A stretch of 64,000 nucleotides of DNA, taken from Hofstenia miamia (lineage: Eukaryota; Xenacoelomorpha; Acoela; Hofsteniidae). Below are positions 1 through 11,771 of this stretch, piece by piece. The stretch spans positions 637,100-701,099 of the forward strand of contig CABFPE010000081.1 in the NCBI GenBank assembly GCA_900660155.1. Reading direction: 5' to 3'. The position numbers were made by a program, and so were the translations under genes. The stretch's first letter is position 1; each line of letters opens with the position of its first letter. The notes beneath the pieces are model-generated. The model had not been told where the DNA came from and made no database searches. It saw only the letters and a program-made list of their open reading frames with translations.

Positions 1-49
1 GAGTTTGCTGCCAATAAATTTTACTTGATTAAAATGAATTTCTAATATA

Positions 50-1000
50 ATAATCAATAAGTTATTTTTGAAAAGTACAATAATAATAATAATAATAATA
101 ATAATAAGAGTAAAAGCAATATATTTGCTAAAAAGTTTACAAACAACAATGTTTGCAAGCACTTTATTAGAATCATTGCTTCAACAGAAAACAAAAATCT
201 ATATAAACTACAAAATAAACTAAACAAAGTTTTCAAATGCATGCATTTTTTAGATGATCCTATAAATTTCTGTTGACTTAACAGCTTATGTTTTAAATTA
301 CGCTTAAATGTGTTAATATCTATTGAAAATCTAACGTCCTTATCCACTTTATTCTAGCAATCTGCAGTGTTATATATAAATGAGTTTTCCCAATATTTTG
401 ATTTATTAAGAATACTTATTACACATTTAAAATTCCTTGGGTTATATGCAATATAGTAAGTGATATACTTAATGCAGTGGGCATTTTGATTACATGCTTA
501 AACATCAGAGCTAAACTACCATACTTGATAAAGGACTTTGGTTACAAGTTTCTTGTTTTTGATATTAATAAAGTCCAAATTGCTCTGTTGATTTTAACAT
601 CTATACATTCATGCTGGAATACAAGCATACAAGCATACATGAATTGGCTGCTTGCAAGTGCATTTATCAATTGGATGTTTTTAGTAATATTCCTTAATTA
701 ATGAGTGTATGAACTGCCGATGTTCATCGTTCTCAACTTACTTGAAGTTGATTCATGAAAATTTAGCTGTTTAATTCAACACCTAGATATTTCATTGTTT
801 TTTGCGGAATATTTGCAAGGTAAATTTCAATGTCAATTTTACTTGCTATTCCTTGAGATTCATTGGGTGCAACAATCATGAATAGTGCATTATTTATATT
901 TATTTTAAGATGGTTTTGTTTGAAATAATTGGAAAGATAATTGATGTTATATTCAATAATTTTTTTCAGCATTGTATTGGCTAGCATTCTTATAGCTGCA
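50..1000 (-). mobile_element. LINE reverse-transcriptase relic, C-terminal half
   Basis: Read on the minus strand, 987-763 gives a reverse-transcriptase stretch with NYLSNYFKQNHLKININ and then KYLGVEL. This is the usual order of the region after the catalytic box in LINE polymerases (a W/YF-K-x-N-x-L-x-L-N-x-x-K segment, then the KYLGV box). Further on, 400-280 reads ENSFIYNTADC and then DVRFSIDINTFKRNLKHKLL, matching the LINE C-terminal pattern of an N-S-F-x-Y box followed by FK-x-x-LK. The middle part (480-760) is interrupted by several stops. A (TAA)n tract at about 82-107 sits where a 3-prime tail microsatellite would be. The class is clear; the clade (CR1/L2 or Jockey type) is a guess. 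It is a decayed copy truncated at its 5-prime end. Confidence 0.55.
82..107. repeat. (TAA)n microsatellite
   Basis: A short run of TAA repeats, possibly the 3-prime tail of the minus-strand LINE relic next to it. Confidence 0.85.
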
Positions 1001-1510
1001 TAATGATAGATCTCACAATCTCTAGCATGGTTTTGAGGTCATGTACACATAATGGTAAGGAGAAGTCTGAGGTGCCCCTAAAGGGTTTCTGGGGGACTTC
1101 TCCCCCTCAACAGAGCACAGATGCTTCCATACCTCATGAAATAAATGTCTATAACAATAATAGTAAATTTATATTAAACATTTGTTCTACTCCATCTGCA
1201 GTGGTAAGCAATATTTGATATTGAATAATTGGAATTCAATTAATATTTTGAATACTTAGAAGAAAAATTACCAATGACTTACAATTATTTAAGGTTCACT
1301 AAAAACGGTCTCACGAACAATAACGGATGAGAATTTGACTGAAGCATATAATCAAGTCCATTTCGAGAATCATTGTTGTCCTGTCTTGTAAATTAATACA
1401 GTATTGGCTGCTGCGAGTATACTGTACATTTTGGTGACCCAAAAATATATTATGCTTCCAACACCGAATTCACATTTTTGTATATTGAAGGCATAACATT
1501 AACCTTTTTT
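1000..1510. other. AT-rich spacer with one GC-rich hairpin
   Basis: No coding region is recognised. The arms GGAGAAGTC (1059-1067) and GACTTCTCC (1095-1103) form a 9-bp inverted repeat around a GC-rich loop that can pair further (GCCCC with GGGGG). Confidence 0.5.
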
Positions 1511-2127
1511 TGCACCATTGTTATCTACTTTGAGACATCTGATATTGTGATGTTAAGCCTAAAGAAATTAACAATGGTCACAGTTTTTACATAAGGTATT
1601 TAATGCAGAACCAAATTTGCTCTTAGTGATTAAGATTACTGGCAACATTTAACTTACATTTTTGTAGAACAATTTCTTCTTAGTGCAAACAATGAATTTC
1701 ATTGGTAGGTCAATAGAATGTGAAGCATTGCTGCACTGATTTTTAACAGGGACTGTGAATTTTTTATACTGCCATTTATACAACTATGTAAATTCAACTG
1801 TGAATTTTTTTGCTTGAGTTTGGTTCTGGACCCCACCAATTTGACTTGTCAATNTTAGCACTATTGTTATTTTCTTTGAAACATCAGATATTGTGATGTT
1901 AAGCCTAAAGAAATTAACAATGGTCACAGTTTTTACATAAGGTATTTAATGCAGAACCAAATTTGCTATTAGTGATTATGATTACTGGCAACATTTAACT
2001 TATATTTTTGTAGAACAATTTCTTCTTAGTGCAAACAATTCTATGAAGTGTGAAATGAATTTCATTGGTAGGTCAATAGGGTGTGAAGCATTGCTGCACT
2101 GATTTTTAACTGGGACTGTGAATTTTA
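1511..2127 (+). repeat. Direct duplication across single-N join
   Basis: Bases 1511-1765 recur at about 1857-2126 (offset near 346) with only scattered differences and one insertion of roughly 20 bases near 2040 in the second copy. The single N at 1854 lies immediately before the second copy. The first copy is followed by about 88 bases (1766-1853) that the second copy lacks, so a true tandem duplication and a misjoined allele are both possible. There is no coding content. Confidence 0.85.
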
Positions 2128-2363
2128 ATAAACAAGATCGAAAGGAATGTTACTTATTAGAAACTAGGAATTTTCCTATTTAGAAAATCCCTATAATGCT
2201 TCACCACATATTTAATAGTTGTGAACATCCTATGTTACGCTATTATATTTCAGACCTCTCTTGAAAGTTCTGAGAAATGAAATCTTTATTATATGTACCT
2301 GCTTAGGTTATCACATAGGTTATATGCATTAATCTGCACATGAATCCCATCACACTTTTTCTT

Positions 2364-2415
2364 TAAATTAATATATATATACATATATATATATAAATAA
2401 ATAAATAAACTTTTA
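2364..2415. repeat. (TA)n and (TAAA)n microsatellite
   Basis: TA repeats run into three AAATA repeats just beyond the 3-prime end of the minus-strand LINE relic at 2480-3010, where such a tail is expected. Confidence 0.75.
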
Positions 2416-2479
2416 TTTAGAAATGGATAAACATCTATTTCAGGAATTAATCAAACACTAAACATTAAAGCATCTTAAT

Positions 2480-3010
2480 ATCAAATTAGGAAAAATTTTG
2501 AGTTCATGTTCTAATAAAGTCTTATTTACACAATGAGGACGGGAACAAATTCTAAAATGTCATGAATAAAGTGATTTTTGTCACGAAGAATTTTTCTATA
2601 AAGATTGGTGTCCGATGATTTAATGATATCCTGTATAGGAATAAAGGACGTTATAAGTCCCAGACGAATGACCTTCATTTGAATATTATCAAGTCACTGT
2701 AAAACTGTTTTTGAATCTCCTCCCCAAACAGGACAACAATACATCATTTAAGAAACTACCAAAGATTTATATAATAAATTTAGTTCCCTAGGGTTGAAAC
2801 CTAGTCTCTTTTATTTAAGTAGTATAAATATATTTTACTTGTAGGTTTCTTAGCAATGGAATGTACATGAGGCTCAAAACTAGGTTTGCTGTCAAACAAC
2901 ACAATCCAAAATTGTAGCTTCAGTACAGCATTTAATATCATCAAGAAGAGGTTCCGGACTACGACCAAAATTCAGAAGCAATTCTGAAGTCTTCATGCGA
3001 TCTAGAAACA
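2480..3010 (-). mobile_element. LINE relic, C-terminal part of the polymerase
   Basis: The minus strand from 3010 reads DRMKTSELLLNFG, then after a few stops NPRELNLLYKSLVVS, MMYCCPVWGG and DNIQMKVIRLG, ending SDTNLYRKILRD. This is the LINE polymerase tail: a segment ending in SKPSFEPHVHSIAKK-like residues, then LLYKSLVxSxxxYCCPVW, then the LxxIQxKxIRL box. At least four stops interrupt it. It differs from the relic at 50-1000 and lies just upstream of the calmodulin-like gene on the opposite strand. CR1/L2-type is the likely clade, by motif only. Confidence 0.7.
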
Positions 3011-3339
3011 GATTTTTACTATTGAAATATGNTATATATATATACATTTCATGCTCTAAGATTTTTTGTTAAAAGGTGTTTTTTGGGTGTCTCACATTTG
3101 TGGTGTTTCTTATATATTTAATAAGGAATATAATAACATATACATGTAGCTAGTATTGTTTGCTGGTGGCCGATATTATTGAAATGCTCTTCATTCCAGA
3201 GTACTTTTTGAAATGTAGCGGGTGATTCATTTCAGCTTAAATGAATAAATAGCAAATGTTCGTTAGCTGATAGATTTATTGAAACTTTTTATGATATGGT
3301 GTGAAAAAATCTGATTAAAATCTCAGGGAAGGAATATGA

Positions 3340-3377
3340 TCCAATTTCGTCGGTAAACTGAGCAATTGCAAGTAAGT
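3340..3377 (+). other. Possible 5-prime exon end of the calmodulin-like gene
   Basis: A strong donor, CAA|GTAAGT, lies at 3371/3372, about 95 bases before the first supported coding exon. In the phase that exon needs (phase 0), the codons before the donor include TAA at 3354-3356 and no ATG. It is therefore either the end of an untranslated exon or unrelated. The true start codon of the gene is not located. Confidence 0.2.
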
Positions 3378-3467
3378 ATGAGTAAAAGTCAGCAATCTTT
3401 GTAACATTTCTTTAGAATTCATTTTATATAACCCATTACTATACATGCATTGTCTTCATTATATCAG

Positions 3468-6400
3468 CAATACGCTGAAGTGAAATATTTAGCTGCCTTT
3501 GAGTCCTTCAGTAAAAATGGCGAGCATCACATAACAATAGCAGATTTGCTTCAATTTCTAAAATCAATGGGACAAAACATTACAGAAAACGAAGTTAAGG
3601 ACATTCTCAAGGCATTCAAGAAAGGATCAAGTATGCTTAGAAGAGTTACTGATTACCTATACTTAAATTTATTCTATTGTGACACTAATTATTACATGGT
3701 TGCAGGCATTTACTATTTATGTGTTTCCCTATCTTGTGTGTACTTCATGACAGAACCTTTTCAACTAAAATATTATTATTAATTTATAATTAGGTTAGAT
3801 AATATAATTCAAATTTTAATGACCTTAGCTATCAGCAAAACTGGAAATGTTCATACTAGTCAATGAAGTCAAAAAAATAGTTTTCTTCAGAATTTTTTCA
3901 TTTGAAAATGAATATTCTCACTTTTAGAATCGGACAGAATTGAGTTTACTGATTTTCTTCATTTAATGGCGAATTCAGTGATGGCAATTGAAACTCAAGA
4001 GGAAGAGCTGCGCTTTGCATTCGAAGTCTTTGATAGAAATTCTACTGGTTACATTACACACAACGATCTAAAGTAGTTCCTTAGTATTAATAATATAAAT
4101 AATGATTGAAACGATGATTTTAGATTCCGAGTTTCATACTTCCTATAGAGCATTTCATTTTTGCAAATTCGCACAATATTCAAAATCATAGTTTCGTAAT
4201 AATATTGCGCTTGCCGTGGGGTGCCGCTTTTCTACCCTCAGCAGCCCACAATACAAGATCTATCTACAAATATACACCACAAGCCCCACAAATTTAGTGT
4301 TAATTGGCATTTTTAAAGCAAAAATTCGCAAAATTTCGCAAAATCAAATTTCAAAAACCTAAAAATCATATTTATGCAAATAAAAAATGATTTTGCATGC
4401 ACAGAACCTTTTACCCATTATAATTAAAATGTAATTTTTTTGTTTGGTATTGCTTCTGAAGATTTAGCATTGTGAACACATAAAAACACTAAAATACATG
4501 TGAATTCTTACTCTATCTTGTACATAGCATAGAATATGCATTTATTAGGTAAACCAATTATGCGAGAAATGATATAGGAAAATTTTGAAGTAACTTCAAT
4601 TCCTCCAATGTGATTTTTTATCTTAATTGGCTTAGCAATAAAAGTTGTATTATTTGCGAGGGGATTTAGGATGAAAATAAGTTATCTGGCTCACTCAAAA
4701 TCCTATTTTGGAATATACACTTAATCAAGATATGCATTTCCTGAAAAACATTATTTCTGCTACTTCCTTTCAATATTTAAAAATAATTAATTTTTTTCAC
4801 TATATGCATATGAATAATGTGAAAATTCTAAAATTAATATTGGCTTTCAAAATATTGAGTGAATGTGATATCGTATCTCTATTCTAATGCGCAAAATCAA
4901 GAATGAATATTTTCTGAAATTGTCTCAAAGAATGTGCATTGTTAAAGCTAATCCACAACACTGCCATGTGCTGCATTTGCAATGTAATAAAGAGGGAAAT
5001 ACATAGAAAAGAGAAGACGCTTGCACGTAAACAGCGTTAGTGTACGTCATAAAACATAAAACATATACATTTATATTTACATTCAGTAAAATAGTATCCC
5101 AAATTTGGATAATGCTATATGATTGTTTAAATAAAATCAATATACTTCTTTCTCAAAAGTTATCTTTATCAATCAAAGCAGAATTTGCTATTAAAGCAAA
5201 TTTTGAGCATTTTTAATCTATACCTATTCAGCCATTACTTCTTCCCCCACAAATCAAAATTTCTCCTGGATTTATATACATTTATTACATATTAGCAATG
5301 TTATTTGCTATATATTAGATAATAGAATTATTTACCGAGGATGGCCTATTGTTTAACTTGCTCTTCAAGTCGTGATGATAGCTCTTGTATGCAATGCATT
5401 AAATGCAAGATAGATCATGTTCATAATTCATGCATTGGCTTAAACGACAATCGTATTCAGGCTGGCTCATTGCTATGGATATGCACCGATTACTCCAAGA
5501 ACTCAGTACCCTTAATTAATGATGACATAAACAAGCGTTTTGACTAACTTGAAACGAAATTTGCAAAGCTGGAAAAAGCTGTTTTGGATCAGGAAAATAC
5601 CAAACTCAGTTCAGTTAAGTCTACTGCTTCGTACGTGAACATCTTGCGACAACGCTGTGACAGCAGTGCTGATGGAAATAGCTCTAGCAAGAGACGATCT
5701 AAATCAGAACACACTATCTACCCATCGAAGCGTAACCTCCATAAACCCGAATGCTAATAAGAACTCAGATCGATTGTTGGTTGTAGTCACCAAATTACGA
5801 CATCTCTTCGAACAGCAGAGCGACGACTGACACTACTTTGTTGGCCGATTTGATAAATCCGTAAATGAATCGGATCTCTTTGATTACTGAACGAAGGGCG
5901 GTGTCACTCCACACCTCTTTACATGCCACACTTGTTATTAAGCCTGATTCGCATTTTAAAGGATTTCACCTCGTAGCTGACGCCACATTAAGCAGTGCAT
6001 TGGAAGATCCTAATTTTTGGCCACATTGTACTTTAATAAAACAATACTTCTTAAATGATGAAGCCAACTCGCTATCAAAATCCATCTGACTATGCAAAAA
6101 TAGTGTAAACGTGAGGGCCGCGGAACCGTCCATAATGTGCTAGAATGCTCAATCAATAGTCAATAAATTCAAGGCGCTGGAAGCTTATGCGTCACTGCAC
6201 TCACCTAGCATCATAGTGGTTACTGAAAGCTGGCTTACTGCCAATTATTGTTCTTCTGATTTTCACATAACATCGCACAATGCTCCAATAGTAGAAGTGG
6301 TAGAGTCTCCATATGGCAACACAATAAAACAGGAAACGCGAAACGTATTTCCAACATTCAAATCCTTGACATCGAGTGCATTTTCCTGAACCTAGAGATT

Positions 6401-9218
6401 TGCTTTTCTGCTGTCTTTATATACCACCTGGCCTTACCGCGAGTACTTACCAAACGGTTTTTACATGCTTGTTGAAAATATTGCCAATATGCTACTCGAT
6501 TATACCGAACATGATGAGATCATTTGCGGCGACTTAACACTAGAAAGTCCGATGATTCTATATCTTAAATTCATGCAGTTGTCAGAACTAGCCCAGTCAA
6601 GGGAAACTAACAAAAACAAAAGCAAATGAAAGAAATGTATGAGAAAAACAAAATAAGCTGTTCTTCTATTTAAATTCTCATTACATAAAGCATTACAAAT
6701 GCATTTAAGATCTGCAAAGTGGTCAAATTTGACCGCTCAGGCTTTATAGTGTTAAACAAGGAAGTTACCCAATCGATTACAACTAGACATGGTAAATCTC
6801 ATCGATCAGCCAACGCATGGTTACAACATCCTCGACATTATTGCCGTTAGCACAGACTTAAGCGATGTATACAAGTGACACCGTTTATTAGTGGCACTCG
6901 GCAAATCTAGACATAAGACCTGCTTCATTGAACTAAGTCAACAGTAAAAAAATTTCTCTTATCCTTGTCAATCATATGACTTTCGCAAATTTTATATCGA
7001 GCATTACCTCAAGCAAATTAGCAAAGCCAATTTCAGTACGCTCTATCGCCTAGATACTGTAGATGAAAAGGTAGAAAAATTCCTGGACATCATGTACAAA
7101 GCACTTGATGAAATAACATGCAGAACTATCAAAATGAAATTTACTGATCCCGCTTACTTCACTCCCAAAGTTAAAGAAATCGCAATGAAAAGGCAAGACT
7201 CATTCAGTGTCAACCAAACTATGTTCAACAATTACACATCTAAGCTTACCAGTGAGATTATCAATGCTAAACAGAAGTTCTTCAAATCAAGTAGCAAATC
7301 AACACACAACTGTTGAGAAGCAGTAAACGAGCTTCTTAAATCCAAAAGAAACTCAGGGATAAACAGCATTGTCGTGTCTTTTCCTTCCAGCAGTGACGCC
7401 ATAGACAAGCTAGCTGAAAATTGTGAAGACATCACTGCACCTGACGCAATTCGAGTCAACGAATTATGTTTTGAATCTATTGTAGATGATGACTGGCTAC
7501 CGCTCACCACCGAATACGAAGCCTTCTGTTCCTATCACACCTCAATGACAAAAAAGCGTCAGGCAACGGTGCCGTCCCTACTATACTTTATCGCAATGCC
7601 GCCCACGTTTTAGCTGCTCCCATTGCTCATATGGTAAACTGCTCCATCTGGAATTGCACTGTTCCAATCTCCTGGAAAGTAGCTATTGTCAGTTTTCTAC
7701 CCAAAAGCAGCCCTCCGAATATAAACGAGCTACTACCTCTATCGCTGCTGTCAGCTCCCTCTAAATACTTGAATATGTTATGCTCAATGATACGAGCACA
7801 GAACTATACTCACATATCTCTTCTAACCAGTTCGCCTATCGTTCAAGATCGTCCACCTGCGCAGCCCTCAATGTTCTCTTGAATAACATCACCGAATTTC
7901 TAGACGATCCCGACACTTTTGGAGTTATCCTGCAATCATTCAATTTCAGCAAAGTGTTCGATACAATTGCACACAACAAATTACTCGCTAAACTTAGCAA
8001 CCTAAACTTACACAAAGGGATTCGTCAAACTCATTTCTAATTACCAGTCAGATCGCAACTTCTGAATTAAGTTATGCCGTGGAGTTCCACAAAGGTCGCT
8101 TCTAGGACCTGTCCTATTCCTAAAATATGTGGAAGACCTCCAGTGCTCAATGCCTAGTAACAGCATGATGAAATATGCGGACGATACCTATGCCCTTACG
8201 CCGATCTGCCGCAATACCCGAGCACTCAAAACCAAGTATAACAATATTCGACGCTTTTGCTATGACAATGACGTCATTTTGAACAAATCTAAATGCAAGC
8301 AGGTGATTTTCGGAAACTATGATGACGTTATACCTGATGACATTTCCATAGTTAGTTCCTTAAAATGTCTGGGTGTAATAGTATCACGTGATTAAAGTGG
8401 AACGATCACGTCATGTACATTACGAGGAAAGCCTCTCAAAGACTTTACTGTTTTAGAACCCTGAAGAGCTGTTGTGATAGCATTACAAAGAATAGCATAT
8501 TTCTCAGGACCATCGTTAGCATCCTGGATTACTGCTCACCTGTTTTCACTGTCTACCTGATTATCTAAACTCCAAATTACAAACCATTTGTAATAGAGTA
8601 CAGTGCATCATGACTGGACACACAAGTGGTGCTTTGATTATAAACTCACGACGAGTCCATCTCGGTGCTCGTCTTTTTAAAGTAGCTGATTTACATCCTA
8701 GAATGCCTTACACAGAATCATTCCTGATACATTGCACTATACCGGGAAAAACGTGTACGCCGTCTGAAATCACACCGACATGCTAGTCAGTTTATTCCCT
8801 TCTATACAAGCTATTTTAATAACTAATTGCTGTATATTTTAATTTGTTCTATAAATATACGATTTCTTTCTTTTTCTTTCTTTCTTTGTTTAATACATAT
8901 AAATATATGGATGATATAGATTTCTCACATCAAATACATTCCTTAAATATATTGGTGTACAACATATTTATCTATTTTTTCCAAACGGATTATACATGTA
9001 TATATCAACATCTATAAAATTTAAAAACTCCACGTAGTCTAAAAAGTGGAATTTCCTATAAATACCGGTATATGATGATTTAATTTAGAATCGTTATGGC
9101 AAAATTAGGTGAAACACTAGATGAAGATGAAATTGAAGAAATGCTTAAAGAGGCTGATGTTGACGGTGATGGTCGCATTGATTATGAAGAATTCATTAAA
9201 AAAATAATGTCAAGATGA
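3468..9218 (+). CDS. Calmodulin-like EF-hand protein, three exons, 5-prime end missing
   Basis: The exons are 3468-3630, 3928-4072 and 9089-9218, with acceptors atatcag, ttttag and aatttag and donors GTATGC and GTAGTT. The joins keep one frame (phases 1 and 2) and give 145 residues to TGA at 9216. The protein aligns with calmodulin end to end except for about 8 missing N-terminal residues. EF1 ([15 protein letters not shown]) and EF2 ([15 protein letters not shown]) have lost most calcium ligands. EF3 ([12 protein letters not shown]) keeps positions 1, 3, 5, 6 and 8 with D at 12. EF4 ([12 protein letters not shown]) is canonical. The linker [15 protein letters not shown] matches the calmodulin central helix. 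It is a divergent calmodulin or troponin-C-like calcium sensor, probably binding calcium mainly in the C lobe. The first coding exon must lie upstream and was not found. The last intron carries a LINE. Confidence 0.85.
4073..5330 (+). other. Intron sequence before the LINE
   Basis: AT-rich intron DNA. A more GC-rich patch at about 4207-4295 is not recognised. Nothing else can be supported. Confidence 0.6.
5341..5758 (+). pseudogene. LINE ORF1 relic: PHD-like zinc finger plus coiled coil
   Basis: It starts at ATG 5341. Residues 4-50 hold a PHD-type finger: CLTC, then CMQCIKC, H-x3-SC and W-x-C, with the last Cys of the usual eight not seen. PHD fingers occur in ORF1 of CR1/L2-type LINEs. After one in-frame TAA at 5545 (probably once CAA, Gln) the frame continues with the heptad-like [17 protein letters not shown], a short coiled coil, then a basic Ser-rich stretch ending at two TAA codons at 5755. 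Further ORF1-like sequence to about 5860 is in other frames. Confidence 0.7.
6105..8810 (+). pseudogene. LINE ORF2 relic: endonuclease and reverse transcriptase
   Basis: The endonuclease start is [17 protein letters not shown] followed by [10 protein letters not shown] (about 6148-6235), with the Asn and Glu of the APE active site. YIPPG-like and CGDLT boxes follow (6400-6540), then [17 protein letters not shown] (about 6796-6850). The polymerase shows [17 protein letters not shown] (about 7660-7710), [18 protein letters not shown] (7819-7875), a [15 protein letters not shown]-like box (about 8070-8125) and [10 protein letters not shown] (8168-8197) with both catalytic Asp. WNDHV[12 protein letters not shown] (about 8398-8445) and the terminal [13 protein letters not shown] (8785-8823) follow. 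The pieces lie in several frames with numerous stops. Confidence 0.85.
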
Positions 9219-9260
9219 TGTTACTGATACACGATGAATGCTAAGCAACGCCATCTATCG

Positions 9261-9266
9261 AATAAA
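9261..9266 (+). promoter_or_regulatory. Polyadenylation signal of the calmodulin-like gene
   Basis: AATAAA lies 43 bases after the stop codon. Two more AATAAA hexamers occur at about 9330-9345, so the exact cleavage site is open. Confidence 0.55.
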
Positions 9267-9299
9267 ACACTACAATGTGAAAGATATTTTCATTATTTC

Positions 9300-10534
9300 A
9301 AATATTATTTATGATTTAATGGGAACTCAATAAATCTTCAATAAATTTATCAATAACTAATTTTAATAGAGTAATTAAGTTATCTATATTATGAAATCCT
9401 AACTGTTATAGTAGAAGACATTGCACAACTCTATTTTTGCTTTTGTGAAATTCTCGTTTTCTCTTGTAATTTTAAATTGTAAAATGATTGAATTATTTTT
9501 TGAAATTATCTAAACTATTGTCTCTCAATCTATTATAGCATTATGTATTAGAAAGTTGCTACCAATGTTACTGACTAAATTCAGCTAAGACCTATTCATC
9601 CAAAATTCACCTTAAATATATAAAACAAAAAGTCTACACTTTTATTCATTTTTATATTATAAATCACACACTGCTTGCCTACTCCTTGAATCTAATAGAA
9701 ATTATTCCTACACTTATATTTTGATAAATAATATTTCTTGAATAGTGCGTGATATAGCCCAGTGTTTATAATTTTTTTAGATGAGCCCTACATTGCTATA
9801 CACAAATACCAAGAAATTGGGGCGTGTAAAAACAATTAGATAAAAAATAGCTCGATGAGATAGTTGAAAGCATTTGAGAAATGAAATCTGTTTTAAGATA
9901 ATTACAAAGACTATCCCAGCATTGGCTAATAATTTAGAAATAATTAAAGATTTAGATTAAATTAAGGGAAAGAGGGAAACTCTCGTTAAGAAAATTAGCT
10001 TCTATTTTTTAAAGTTACCCGATGGCAAGAGCTCAATAGCGTATCAAAACATTGCAATTTATTGTTTGGGGAAAATTGCTTTCTCATTAAGACACCCAGC
10101 GGTAAGATAAAGAACAAAGGAAAGCTAATATGTTATCTAAAATTAAATTATACAGAAAAATACGGAATAACTTTCTTTGCTGAAAATGTAGACATCTACT
10201 TAAAACACAATGGATTGGACATTGTACATCTGCAGATATTTTATGTACAATACCATAGCATATTTCATCAACTACATTATTATCACAGGTATGCTGAACA
10301 TGTTATATTTTGTAATTGACTCTATTTTACATCAAGTTTACATAAAATAACGCTATATCATTTCAAAATATGCAAAAAAAGTTATTAATAAATATAAATT
10401 TCATTAAAATGAATTTTGATGCTGTTGATTGTTAATTGAGGTAGAAATACAAAAGTCATATAGTCACAAAATTATGAATTTTCAATTTACATATAATTCG
10501 CTAGTAAATATATACATAAAATTTACAATATACC

Positions 10535-10571
<37 letters not shown>

Positions 10572-11060
10572 TTGTTTATAATTATATGTATATTTATGTT
10601 TATACATATATAAATATATATATATATATATATAATTATCTGAGTTTAGTTTGCTACCAGTTGCCGATCAACGGCATAAGTTCTCCCATAATTTTTTTCT
10701 GAAAGGTATGCATAAAAATCGTCCACGTACAGTTCTCCGAAATATAATTAGTACGCAAAATTTACAACAAACTCGTGATTGTTTAAAGAAAATTTTCTGT
10801 TAAATAATTACTATAATATAATAAGCTTGAGAAAGCATTTAGTTTCAATAAAGTAACTGAAAAGTATTTAAAAATTCAATCACGTATATTATGGAATTTT
10901 CAGAACTTCCGGTACCTGTACACCACATTCTGGGACTTTGATANAAATGCTTCCTGTTGCTATCATTTCATATTATGAGTATAGGTGGATATTTCTTTAC
11001 TATGTATACATATATTTGAAATTGGGAATAGATATTACATATAATGTAGAAAACATGTTG
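9300..11060. other. AT-rich spacer with (TA)n tracts
   Basis: No gene is recognised. (TA)n tracts lie at about 10538-10571 and 10612-10635. A single N at 10944 marks a contig join without an obvious flanking duplication. Confidence 0.6.
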
Positions 11061-11072
11061 CAGCATTCATGT

Positions 11073-11771
11073 TTCAAAATGACCTCCCTTTGCCTTCACT
11101 AGAGGCTTAAGACGATGAATAACTTATAGGCCAGAATCCCGAACTACTTTGTCACTCAAAGCGGACCAAGAAGTCTGAAGGGCATCTTTCAAGGCTGCAA
11201 CATTTGGATAAGATTAACCGGAGACATCACTTTCGAAGATGGACCAAATTGCAAAGTCCATTGAATTGATATCTAGGCTTGATGGAGGCTAACGATCCTT
11301 GTCCCAGAAACCAATGAAATTTTCCTTGCATCATTGCTGAGTCGCATTTGATATGTGGCAGGGTGCACCGTCTTTCGAGAGCACTAGTTGTTTTCAAATC
11401 TTTCCGACACCCAGGGAAACACTTTGGTTTCCAACATTGGCTATTCAACTTAACTCCTTCAAGAATGAAGACCAAAGGAGATGTGGACCTATTGGAGGCA
11501 ACTGCGATCAAAACCATAATTCCAACAGGTTTAACTCGGCGAAAATGACTTCGACTACCTCCCGGCAAGTCTTTAGAATCAGGGGTGTACACTTTTTTGA
11601 TTCGAACACATGGAGCTGTTTTATGATGTCCTTGTTGGCGATACCAGCTGTTTTAGAGCAACAATTTGATCACGTTTTCTTGAGACGCCATTTTGGTAGA
11701 AGTTATTTCAATCAATTATTAAATATTTTGTGCCTATTTTAAAAATGGGTAAATCTTTCCTGGACACCCTG

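Larger units (their letters stand above)
5341..8888 (+). mobile_element. CR1/Jockey-like LINE, nearly full length but broken
   Basis: A two-ORF non-LTR retrotransposon sits in the last intron of the calmodulin-like gene, in the same orientation. In order: ORF1 with a PHD-like zinc finger and coiled coil, ORF2 with an APE-type endonuclease and then a reverse transcriptase, and a 3-prime end in (TTTC)n at 8862-8888, a tail type used by CR1/L2-like elements. The G+C is visibly higher than in its surroundings. Many stops and frame changes show it is dead. About 170 AT-rich bases at roughly 6600-6770 interrupt the endonuclease domain and may be a later insertion. The 5-prime boundary is uncertain, and I could not define target-site duplications. 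Confidence 0.85.

Noticed and set aside
7232-7510. 92-codon minus-strand frame
   Set aside because: Antisense shadow of the LINE ORF2.
11348-11742. Plus-strand frames of 66 and 129 codons
   Set aside because: Antisense of the mariner transposase; no motif of their own.
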